A DNA stretch of 27,666 nt from JACMRI01 sp043778625 (GTDB lineage Bacteria; Bacteroidota; Bacteroidia; UBA4408), in assembly GCA_043778625.1 (NCBI GenBank), contig JAYWFU010000038.1, forward strand, positions 1-27,666. Direction: 5' to 3'. Of this stretch, positions 17,364-23,556 are shown piece after piece. Every line of letters starts with the position of its first letter. Within the stretch, counting starts at the first letter, position 1. Under the pieces are notes generated by a model that was given only the letters and a program-made list of their open reading frames with translations, had not been told where the DNA came from and did no database searches. Both the position numbers and the translations under genes were made by a program.

Positions 17364-18938
17364 ATGGAACTAACACCACTGCAACGAAATATAATAGTAA
17401 TAACCACTGTGTTTGCAGCTATAATGGAGCTAATAGATACCTCCATTATTAATGTAGCGCTATCGCAAATTAGTGGAAACTTAGGGGCCACTATTGAGGA
17501 TGCGTCTTGGAGTATTACTGCCTATGCTATTGCTAACGTAATTATTATACCGTTAACTGGATTTTTGGCGCGCTACTATGGGCGCAAAAATTATTACATC
17601 ACCTCTATTATTATATTTACTCTTGCCTCGTTAATGTGCGGGCAAGCTACTACACTATGGTCATTGGTGCTATGGCGGTTTATACAAGGTATTGGGGGTG
17701 GTGCATTACTATCTACCTCGCAAAGTATTTTATTTGATGCTTTTCCACCACAAAAAAAAGCAATAGCCTCTGGTTTATTTGGTATGGGCATTGTGCTAGG
17801 GCCTGCTATTGGTCCATCGTTAGGTGGTTACATAGTAGACAACTATTCGTGGCCGTTGATATTTTACATTAATATTCCGTTTGGAATTCTGGCTACATTT
17901 TTTGCTTATAAGTTTATAATTAAAAAGCCTGAAGAAATAAACATTAACAAAAAAGCCATTTATATTGATTATTTTGGAATTATATGTTTGGCCGTTGGCG
18001 TAGGCTCGTTACAATATGTGTTAGAAAAAGGACAGGCTGATGATTGGTTTGAAAATACCATGATTTGTTTTTTAACCGCTTCGGCTATTATTGGGTTAGC
18101 ATTGTTTGTATGGCGACAACTCACACTAAGCACACCATTGATTGATTTAAAAATCATGAAAAATAAGAACTTATTGGCAAGTAATATCTTATCGTTTGTA
18201 ATGGGCTTTGGTTTATTTGGTTCAGTATTTATTTTCCCCGTAATGGTACAGCGTGTGCTAGGCTTTACGCCCACTGAGGCTGGCTTAGGTATTGTACCTG
18301 GAGCATTAATTGCGCTACCATTAATGCCATTTATTGGTAAGAAAATGGGGTCGGGAACATCGCCTATTACGTTTGTTGTGCTTGGATTTATATTTTTCAT
18401 CTTACACGGAATAACTTCATCCTTAGCCACGCCCGATGTATCAAGAGCTTGGTTTATAATTTCTCAACTATTTAGAGGGGCAGGCACCGCATTTATTTTA
18501 GTGCCTTTAATTAATCAAGCGGCTATTGGTCTTAAACCTGAGCAAATGTCATCGGGTATTTCGCTCACTAATATGGTACGGCAGCTGGGCGGTTCGTTTG
18601 GTATTGCTATTATGAATACGTACGTAAGTATAAAATTTGCGGAGCATAAAAACGATTTAATTACCAACATTACCCCTAACGATCCTGAGTACTTAACCCG
18701 TGCTACACAGGTTACTAATGGCTTAATAGCTAAGGGTATTAATCCGTTAAATGCTGCTAAAACCGCCAATGGCATCATTGATTTAACTATTAGTAAGCAA
18801 AGTTATTTTATGGCCTACCTCGACGGATTTACTTTAATTAGTATATTTTTTGTGTGTGCATTACCCTTTATATTACTCCTTACCAACAAAAAATTAGATG
18901 CTGCCACACAAGCAAAAATTGCTGAAGAATCACATTAA
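17364..18938 (+). CDS. DHA2-family (EmrB/QacA) MFS drug efflux transporter
   Basis: Proton-driven inner-membrane exporter of 524 residues with about 14 hydrophobic segments. The DHA2 signatures are present: an acidic residue in the first helix (MELIDTSIINVAL), motif A after helix 2 (GFLARYYGRK), and antiporter motif C in helix 5 (GPAIGPSLGGYIVDNYSW). It probably exports lipophilic toxicants, and substrate cannot be read from sequence. It sits between the adaptor and the TolC-like gene, forming a complete EmrAB-TolC-style tripartite pump under MarR control. Confidence 0.94.
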   Translation: MELTPLQRNIIVITTVFAAIMELIDTSIINVALSQISGNLGATIEDASWSITAYAIANVIIIPLTGFLARYYGRKNYYITSIIIFTLASLMCGQATTLWSLVLWRFIQGIGGGALLSTSQSILFDAFPPQKKAIASGLFGMGIVLGPAIGPSLGGYIVDNYSWPLIFYINIPFGILATFFAYKFIIKKPEEININKKAIYIDYFGIICLAVGVGSLQYVLEKGQADDWFENTMICFLTASAIIGLALFVWRQLTLSTPLIDLKIMKNKNLLASNILSFVMGFGLFGSVFIFPVMVQRVLGFTPTEAGLGIVPGALIALPLMPFIGKKMGSGTSPITFVVLGFIFFILHGITSSLATPDVSRAWFIISQLFRGAGTAFILVPLINQAAIGLKPEQMSSGISLTNMVRQLGGSFGIAIMNTYVSIKFAEHKNDLITNITPNDPEYLTRATQVTNGLIAKGINPLNAAKTANGIIDLTISKQSYFMAYLDGFTLISIFFVCALPFILLLTNKKLDAATQAKIAEESH

Positions 18939-18954
18939 TACACCCCCACTAACT

Positions 18955-20277
18955 ATGACTACAAAAACACATCAACTTATTACCTTTGTTTTAATTATAG
19001 CCTCAGCTACTGCTACTAATGCGCAACAAAACGTTAGTACAGAATTAGTACAGCTAGTAAACCAATCGTTTACTTACAACCCTCGTATTAACGAATTGCA
19101 GCAGCAAGTAGCTATACAAGAACAAAAAATGGAGGTTGCTAAAACATATTTGTTACCCACGGTTAATGCTACCGCAGCCTATAGTTACATTGCCCCTGTG
19201 GGCCAGGCTACCTTCCCTATTGGGCCGGGGGTTGAAAAAGTTTTACAGTTTCAACCTAATAATAATATGGCATTTGGTTTAGGGGTTAATTATCAGGTAT
19301 TAGATTTTGGCAGATCGCAGGCTAACATAGCTAAAACAAAAACCGAAATACAACAATCAAAAGATAATGTAGAATTTAATAAAGCGCAATTAGCAGCACA
19401 ATTAGCCAACGTTTATTATAGTATTAGCTACTTGAAAAATGCAGTAGTTGTACAAGATTCTATTTTAATAGCATTAAATGAAACAAAAAAACAGGCTGAA
19501 AATAAATTAAAAAATGGCGACGCACTCGAACTAGAAGTACTAACTATTAATAGTACAATAGATGCCGAAAAAAACAAAAGAATTGAACTTGAAACACTTG
19601 TTCAAAAACAAGTAAATGTATTGTTATATGCTACAGGAGTTGATAATGTTGGTAAAACATCGCCTACTGATTTTAATTTTGTAGCCAGTACTAATTTAAC
19701 CAACAAAGATGAAATAGTAAAACAAGCACAAGAAAATAACTTAGATATTAAACTCGCTAAACAAAAAAACTTACTTACACTCAGCGATTGGAATATTAAT
19801 AAACGCGCCTATTATCCTTCACTTAATTTAATTGGTAATACTGGTATGCGCAATGGCTACCAACCGAGTATTGATAATTTGAAATTTAATTATTTGCTTG
19901 GCGTGAGTTTAAATGCCCCTTTGTTTCAAGGGGGTAGATTCAAACAACAAAAACAATTATTTGAGGCAAATGAGCAACTCAATGCGTTAAGCATAACTAC
20001 CTTAACAAAAAATTATGAGAGAGATATAATACAAGCAGTTGCTGATATTAATTCGTATACCGAACGATTAAACAATATGCAGGGGCAAATTAATCAAGCT
20101 CAAAAAGCAGTAGAATTAATTAATGTACGTTATAAAAATGGAGTAACTTTACAAATAGAATATATGAATGCGCTAACTACGTTACAAAAAATTAAATTAT
20201 CAGCCTTAAATTATCGCTATCAATTATGTGTAACCCAAGTGGAGTTGGCACGATTGATTGGTAACAAATGGTGGTAA
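18955..20277 (+). CDS. TolC-family outer-membrane efflux channel
   Basis: Outer-membrane/periplasmic tunnel protein. The ATG at 18955 gives a proper Sec signal (MTTKTHQLITFVLIIASATATNAQQ) and 440 residues, 16 bp after the MFS stop. An in-frame start at 18898 would overlap the MFS gene and bury the signal peptide, so it is rejected. Two repeats of the OEP domain are visible as long coiled-coil helices rich in Gln/Asn/Ala (e.g. ELQQQVAIQEQKMEVAK, INQAQKAVELINVRYKNG) with beta segments such as AFGLGVNYQVLDFGRSQANI and LLGVSLNAPLFQGGRFKQQ between them. It completes the efflux operon. Confidence 0.92.
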   Translation: MTTKTHQLITFVLIIASATATNAQQNVSTELVQLVNQSFTYNPRINELQQQVAIQEQKMEVAKTYLLPTVNATAAYSYIAPVGQATFPIGPGVEKVLQFQPNNNMAFGLGVNYQVLDFGRSQANIAKTKTEIQQSKDNVEFNKAQLAAQLANVYYSISYLKNAVVVQDSILIALNETKKQAENKLKNGDALELEVLTINSTIDAEKNKRIELETLVQKQVNVLLYATGVDNVGKTSPTDFNFVASTNLTNKDEIVKQAQENNLDIKLAKQKNLLTLSDWNINKRAYYPSLNLIGNTGMRNGYQPSIDNLKFNYLLGVSLNAPLFQGGRFKQQKQLFEANEQLNALSITTLTKNYERDIIQAVADINSYTERLNNMQGQINQAQKAVELINVRYKNGVTLQIEYMNALTTLQKIKLSALNYRYQLCVTQVELARLIGNKWW

Positions 20278-20351
20278 AATAATAGCGATGCAACTTTAAA
20301 TCCTCTCTTAAAACAATAGTAAATAGTATAACCAATTAAAACAAAAACAAA

Positions 20352-20981
20352 ATGAATGTAATTAACAATTTGAACTGGCGTTATGCCGCAAAAAAAATGA
20401 ATGGTGAAGCAGTACCTCAAGCGGCACTGGATAGTATTTTAGAAGCAACTAGGCTTACGGCCTCTTCGTACGGTTTGCAACCCTTTAGCGTAGTGGTGGT
20501 GAGTAATAAAGAAGTAAAAGAAAAATTAAGAGCGGCTGCTTATAATCAAGGGCAAGTAACCGAAAGTGATGTAGTGCTAGTGTTTGCAGTAAACGAAACG
20601 TTAACTGAGGAAATGGTAAACAACTATATTAACCTAATTACAACAACACGCAACATGGATGCTGCGCCACTTGAAGGGTATAAGCAAATGATGCTTGGTA
20701 AAGTTAAAAGCACTACAGCTCAAGAACAAAAAGATTGGAATGCCAAGCAAGCTTACATTGCCTTAGGAACTGCCATGATTGCTGCTGCCGAATTAAAAGT
20801 AGATGCGTGCCCAATGGAAGGTTTTGATGCAAACCAGTTTGACGAAATTTTAGGATTGAAATCAAAAGGATTAACATCAGTAGTTATATTACCACTTGGC
20901 TTTAGAGCCGAAGATGATTTTTTGGCAAATTTACCAAAAGTTAGAAAATCAACTGCTGATTTTTTACATTTTGTAAAGTAA
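20352..20981 (+). CDS. Nitroreductase-family FMN-dependent NAD(P)H oxidoreductase
   Basis: Cytosolic flavoenzyme of the NfsB/FRase-like group, 209 residues. The N-terminal FMN-phosphate-binding block is LNWRYAAKKMNGEAVPQ. TRLTASSYGLQPFSVVVV (residues ~31-48), AKQAYIALGTAMIAAAEL and CPMEGFDANQFDEILGL are the other conserved blocks. The end, LPLGFRAEDDFLANLPKVRKS, is the usual C-terminal segment of this group. It probably reduces quinones or nitroaromatics. It lies 74 bp behind the TolC gene on the same strand, so it may be read with the efflux operon or from its own promoter. A detoxification link is inference from position. A strong terminator follows. Confidence 0.92.
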   Translation: MNVINNLNWRYAAKKMNGEAVPQAALDSILEATRLTASSYGLQPFSVVVVSNKEVKEKLRAAAYNQGQVTESDVVLVFAVNETLTEEMVNNYINLITTTRNMDAAPLEGYKQMMLGKVKSTTAQEQKDWNAKQAYIALGTAMIAAAELKVDACPMEGFDANQFDEILGLKSKGLTSVVILPLGFRAEDDFLANLPKVRKSTADFLHFVK

Positions 20982-21036
20982 TACGCAAATTGAATTGTGG
21001 TGGCGTTTACTCGCTACTACATAAGGTATTCAACAC

Positions 21037-21079
21037 AACAAAATCCTTACTCTTGTGAATCAAGAGTAAGGATTTTGTT
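21037..21079 (+). terminator. Terminator after the nitroreductase gene
   Basis: A perfect 19-bp inverted repeat (21037-21055 and 21061-21079) with loop TGAAT lies 56 bases past the nitroreductase stop. A T-rich end (TTTTGTTT) follows. It fits a strong intrinsic terminator for the rightward unit. Confidence 0.88.
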
Positions 21080-21136
21080 TAGTTATACTCCTGTAAAATA
21101 ATATGCTTTATATTAAATTGTTACAAATAGCTGTGT

Positions 21137-21202
21137 TTACAAGAGAGGAATACGTGGCGTGAGTATTTTAGTAACTTGCTCTATTCTATTTATACGTTCT
21201 AT
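21137..21202 (-). pseudogene. 5' stub of a fourth nuclease-like array gene
   Basis: On the minus strand the 5' flank, promoter-like element and first nine codons match the second array gene (22045-22596). The start codon is ATA instead of ATG. After codon 9 (reading IERINRIEQ) similarity ends and the sequence turns into something resembling one edge of the palindromic repeat at 25511-25565 (both translate as LTPR), then stops. The gene body is gone. It marks the left edge of the tandem array. Confidence 0.7.
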
Positions 21203-21247
21203 TGTAATATGTTTTTAATTTTAACACAAATATAAATTATTTTGTAT

Positions 21248-21280
21248 AACAAAGGGCTACCTGTGAGGTAGCCCTTTGTT
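21248..21280 (-). terminator. Array hairpin 1, after the first nuclease-like gene
   Basis: A perfect 14-bp stem (21248-21261 and 21267-21280) with loop TGTGA lies 53 bases past the stop of the gene at 21334. On the minus strand it ends in TTTGTT, consistent with a terminator. Confidence 0.75.
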
Positions 21281-21333
21281 ATGTTATCTTTTTAGTATAC
21301 TACAATAAAGAATTTATTAATATTAGAGTGTAT

Positions 21334-21915
21334 CTAATACGCTCGTATAGTACTTGCGTTTACTTCCATTACATCTCCTTTTTGTTTGAGTACGGCTACT
21401 CCTAAGGCTAGCGCTTGTTCTTCTAAGCCAGTGTAAAAACTACAACTGGCTAAGCCACAGTATATGGTGTAATTAGCATAATCTGGGTTAAGCGCTCTAA
21501 AATGGGGTACTTTTTTCTCTACCAGTTTTATAAGGTCATTTTCGTGGGCTTTGTATTTACATTCGATAAGTGCTATGCTATTGCCGTTGTACATTACCAC
21601 ATCAAATTCGTCCTGTAGGCGTTTGGTACGTTGTTTTACGTTACGGTCCACGTAATCGTAAGTAACGCCCGCAAATGTTTTAGAGGTTTCAAGGGCATTG
21701 TAAAAATAATATTCGGCAAAGTCGCCATTGTTGTGCCCAACATTAGAGAGTATTTCGCTCGTGCGCGCTATTTGCGCTTCGGTTTTAGCAAATTGTTTGT
21801 CGCTTTCCGCTTTGAGTGCTACAAATCGTTTTTCGTTTTCGACCTGAGTCTCTTTTAATTCTCTTATAGCTAGTGCATTACCTGCTACTAAATCTTTAAG
21901 TTCTTGGTCAGTCAT
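21334..21915 (-). CDS. Coiled-coil plus PD-(D/E)XK nuclease-like protein, copy 1
   Basis: Small cytosolic-looking protein of 193 residues, one of three tandem paralogues. Residues ~1-48 form a charged heptad coiled coil (KRFVALKAESDKQFAKTEAQI). A conserved NVGHNNGDFAEYYFYNAL block follows, then the nuclease-like core with DEFDVVMYNGNSIALIECKYK. The Asp, Glu and Lys spacing there matches PD-(D/E)XK motifs II and III. The C-terminal tail is GDVMEVNASTIRAY. The ATG at 21915 aligns with the start of copy 2; an upstream GTG at 21939 would fall in the -7 element. Its coiled coil differs most from the other copies. It resembles DUF3782-type proteins in plan, but family membership was not tested. Function is unknown. 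Confidence 0.75.
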   Translation of the reverse strand: MTDQELKDLVAGNALAIRELKETQVENEKRFVALKAESDKQFAKTEAQIARTSEILSNVGHNNGDFAEYYFYNALETSKTFAGVTYDYVDRNVKQRTKRLQDEFDVVMYNGNSIALIECKYKAHENDLIKLVEKKVPHFRALNPDYANYTIYCGLASCSFYTGLEEQALALGVAVLKQKGDVMEVNASTIRAY

Positions 21916-21938
21916 TTTATGTCGTTTTAATTTTAACA

Positions 21939-21946
21939 CAAATATA
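21939..21946 (-). promoter_or_regulatory. Promoter-like element of nuclease-like copy 1
   Basis: TATATTTG on the minus strand matches TAnnTTTG and ends 23 bases before the ATG. The same element precedes the other copies (22621-22628, 23336-23343) and the stub (21227-21234). A TTG lies upstream in the hairpin arm, though the spacer of about 15 bases is short. Confidence 0.45.
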
Positions 21947-21959
21947 CTTTATTTTGTAC

Positions 21960-21990
21960 AACAAAGGCCACCTCACAGGTAGCCTTTGTT
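21960..21990 (-). terminator. Array hairpin 2, between copies 2 and 1
   Basis: A 13-bp stem with one mismatch (21960-21972 and 21978-21990) and loop TCACA lies 54 bases past the stop of copy 2, just before the promoter-like element of copy 1. Confidence 0.72.
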
Positions 21991-22044
21991 TGTTATGCTT
22001 TAGCGCAATACACTAAAGAATTTATTCATTAAGATGGAGTTTAA

Positions 22045-22596
22045 TTAATATGCCCGTAGTGTACTTGCGTTTACTTCCATTAGGTCGCCTTTTTGCTTGA
22101 GTACGGCAACTCCTAAGTCTAGGGCTTGTTGCTCCAATTTAGGGTAAAAACTAAAGCTAGCTAAGCCACAGTATATGGTGTAGTTAGCATAATCAGGGTT
22201 AAGTTCTCTAAAGTTACTTACCTTTTTTTCTACTAATTTTGTTAAATCGTTTTCGTGGGCTTTGTATTTACATTCTATTAAGGCTATGCTGTTACCGTTG
22301 TACATTACTATATCAAATTCGTCTTGCAGGCGCTTGGTACGGTGCTTTACATTACGATCCACGTAATCGTAACTAATGCCCGCAAATGTTTTAGAGGTTT
22401 CAAGGGCATTATAAAAATAATATTCGGCATAATCGCCGTTGTTGTGCCCAACGTTTGATAACTCTTTACTTGTGCGCTCTACTTGCGCTTCCGTTTTGGC
22501 AAAGCGTTTGTCGGTTTCGGCAAATAACAATTCCGTTTTTTTGCTTTGCGCTATAAGTTCGGCTAATGCTTGCTCTATTCTATCTATACGTTCCAT
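22045..22596 (-). CDS. Coiled-coil plus PD-(D/E)XK nuclease-like protein, copy 2
   Basis: A 183-residue paralogue and the best-preserved member of the array. The N-terminal coiled coil spans residues ~1-46 (MERIDRIEQALAELIAQ, then KRFAKTEAQVERTSKEL). NVGHNNGDYAEYYFYNAL follows, with Glu58 a possible extra active-site residue. The core reads DEFDIVMYNGNSIALIECK. Asp95, Glu108 and Lys110 are the predicted PD-(D/E)XK triad, which would bind a metal ion and cut DNA if active. Its middle is nearly identical to copy 1, while its C-terminal half (FRELNPDYANY, LEQQALDLGVAVLKQKGDL) is closer to copy 3. The biological role is not known; defence, DNA repair or selfish behaviour are all possible. Confidence 0.78.
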   Translation of the reverse strand: MERIDRIEQALAELIAQSKKTELLFAETDKRFAKTEAQVERTSKELSNVGHNNGDYAEYYFYNALETSKTFAGISYDYVDRNVKHRTKRLQDEFDIVMYNGNSIALIECKYKAHENDLTKLVEKKVSNFRELNPDYANYTIYCGLASFSFYPKLEQQALDLGVAVLKQKGDLMEVNASTLRAY

Positions 22597-22620
22597 TGTA
22601 GTATGTTTTTAATTTTAACA

Positions 22621-22628
22621 CAAATATA
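22621..22628 (-). promoter_or_regulatory. Promoter-like element of nuclease-like copy 2
   Basis: TATATTTG on the minus strand ends 24 bases before the ATG at 22596, followed by an A-rich leader (TTAAAATTAAAAACATACTAC).  The leader is shared with copy 3 and, with changes, the stub. Confidence 0.45.
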
Positions 22629-22641
22629 AATTATTTTGTAC

Positions 22642-22672
22642 AACAAAGGCTACCTCACAGGTAGCCTTTGTT
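22642..22672 (-). terminator. Array hairpin 3, between copies 3 and 2
   Basis: A perfect 13-bp stem (22642-22654 and 22660-22672) with loop TCACA lies 54 bases past the stop of copy 3. It has the same core as the other array hairpins (AAAGGCTACC). Confidence 0.75.
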
Positions 22673-22726
22673 TGTTATTTTTTAGCGCAATACACTAAGG
22701 AATTTATTCATTAAGATGGAGTTTAA

Positions 22727-23254
22727 TTAATACGCCCTTATAGTACTTGCGTTTACTTCCATTAGGTCGCCTTTTTGCTTAAGTACAGCTACGCCTAAGT
22801 CTAAGGCTTGTTGCTCCAATTCAGCATAAAAGCTAAAGCTCGCTAAGCCACAGTATATCCTGTAGTTAGCATAATCAGTATTAAGTTCCCTAAGGTTACT
22901 TACCTTTTTTTTTACTAATTTTTTTAAATCTTTTTCGTGGGCTTTGTACTTGCATTCTATTAGTGCAATACTGTTTCCGTTGTACATTATTACGTCAAAT
23001 TCGTCTTCTAATCGGTGGCGTTTAATGTGTATGTTTTTACTAATGCTATCATACTTAACACCTGCAAATACCATTGTTTCGCTGAGTGAATTGTAAAAAT
23101 AATCCTCAGCATAGTCGCCATTATTGTGCCCAACGTTTGATAATTCTTTACTTGTACGCTCTACTTGGGCTTCTGTTTTGGCTATTTGTGCTTCTGTTTT
23201 AGCTATTTGTGCTTCTGTTTTGACTATTTGCGCTTGAGTTTCGGCAAAACGCAA
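22727..23254 (-). CDS. Nuclease-like paralogue copy 3, 5' end broken by a nonsense codon
   Basis: The ancestral start is the ATG at 23311, matching copy 2 (MERIDRIE). Codon 9 is TAA (23287-23285) where copy 2 has CAA for Gln. The only reasonable restart is a TTG at 23254, giving 175 residues, so the gene may be weakly expressed or dead. The rest is open. Four heptads (TQAQIVK, TEAQIAK twice, TEAQVER) come from 21-bp repeats, then the core with LEDEFDVIMYNGNSIALIECK intact. Residues between the GHNNGDYAE block and the core (DSISKNIHIKRHR) differ strongly from copies 1 and 2, while the C-terminal third is close to copy 2. An active nuclease fold could still be made if translation restarts. Confidence 0.65.
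   Translation of the reverse strand: MRFAETQAQIVKTEAQIAKTEAQIAKTEAQVERTSKELSNVGHNNGDYAEDYFYNSLSETMVFAGVKYDSISKNIHIKRHRLEDEFDVIMYNGNSIALIECKYKAHEKDLKKLVKKKVSNLRELNTDYANYRIYCGLASFSFYAELEQQALDLGVAVLKQKGDLMEVNASTIRAY
23169..23252 (-). repeat. 21-bp tandem repeat encoding coiled-coil heptads
   Basis: Three near-identical 21-bp units (23169-23189, 23190-23210, 23211-23231) and a degenerate fourth (23232-23252) lie in copy 3. Each encodes one heptad of the KTEAQIA type. Copies 1 and 2 have a single such heptad, so the repeat expanded in copy 3 without changing frame. Confidence 0.85.
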
Positions 23255-23335
23255 AGCGTTTTGCGCTATCAGTTCTGCTAATGCTTACTCTATTCTATCT
23301 ATGCGTTCCATTGTAGTATGTTTTTAATTTTAACA

Positions 23336-23343
23336 CAAATATA
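23336..23343 (-). promoter_or_regulatory. Promoter-like element of nuclease-like copy 3
   Basis: TATATTTG on the minus strand ends 24 bases before the original ATG at 23311. It is identical to the element of copy 2, so transcription of copy 3 may persist although its reading frame is interrupted. Confidence 0.42.
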
Positions 23344-23356
23344 AATTATTTTGTAC

Positions 23357-23387
23357 AACAAAGGCTACCTCACAGGTAGCCTTTGTT
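23357..23387 (-). terminator. Array hairpin 4, right edge of the array
   Basis: A perfect 13-bp stem (23357-23369 and 23375-23387) with loop TCACA. It lies 40 bases past the end of the tail-fibre remnant and upstream of copy 3, so it would stop transcription arriving from the surface-protein genes. Confidence 0.72.
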
Positions 23388-23427
23388 TGTTATGCTTTAG
23401 CACAATACGTTACTTTTATTTACGTTT

Positions 23428-23553
23428 TCAAACTTCTATTTCTTTGCGTAGTTCTTGTAATTGGGCATTGTGTTTTTCGTTTAATTTTTTTATAGCTTTA
23501 ATAAGTTAAAAGTAAACTTGCTGTAATCCATGCCTTTGTTTATTGATACATAA
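23428..23553 (-). pseudogene. Frameshifted remnant of a tail-fibre (S74-type) C-terminus
   Basis: In one minus-strand frame the sequence reads GMDYSKFTF. In the next frame it continues LIKAIKKLNEKHNAQLQELR and ends KEIEV then stop. Together these resemble the end of peptidase-S74 tail-fibre proteins; the intact one at 25656 ends MVDYSKLVPMLVKGMQEQQAQIELLKQQ. A one-base shift near 23507 separates the parts. No upstream domain remains. This is a fossil of a former third tail-fibre gene or a replaced C-terminus of the neighbour at 23557. Confidence 0.6.
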
Positions 23554-23556
23554 GTT

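Larger units (their letters stand above)
20982..21333. other. Intergenic stretch with terminator and array edge
   Basis: These 352 bases hold no intact gene. From left to right they contain the nitroreductase terminator, about 60 bases with nothing recognisable, the 5' stub of a lost nuclease-like gene (21137-21202) with its upstream promoter-like element, the first array hairpin, and the 3' flank of the first intact array gene. Confidence 0.8.
21248..23400 (-). repeat. Tandem array of gene-sized direct repeats
   Basis: Four near-identical hairpins at 21248, 21960, 22642 and 23357 (spacing 712, 682 and 715 bp) delimit three full units. Each unit, read on the minus strand, has a hairpin, a TATATTTG element, one nuclease-like gene and a conserved 3' flank of about 54 bases before the next hairpin. 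Similarity continues a little past both outer hairpins, as expected from unequal crossing-over. Coding and flanking DNA were duplicated together. Confidence 0.85.

Noticed and set aside
18898..18954. Earlier in-frame start for the TolC-like protein
   Set aside because: It would overlap the MFS gene by 41 bases and place a polar stretch before the signal peptide.
21916..21939. GTG at 21939 as the start of nuclease-like copy 1
   Set aside because: It falls at the TATATTTG element and in DNA that is non-coding in the other copies. The ATG at 21915 aligns with the start of copy 2.
21248..23387. Regularly spaced hairpins as a possible CRISPR array or mobile-element ends
   Set aside because: Spacing of about 700 bp is filled by homologous genes, and the hairpins lie at gene 3' ends before promoter-like elements. 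No target-site duplications or transposase are visible.
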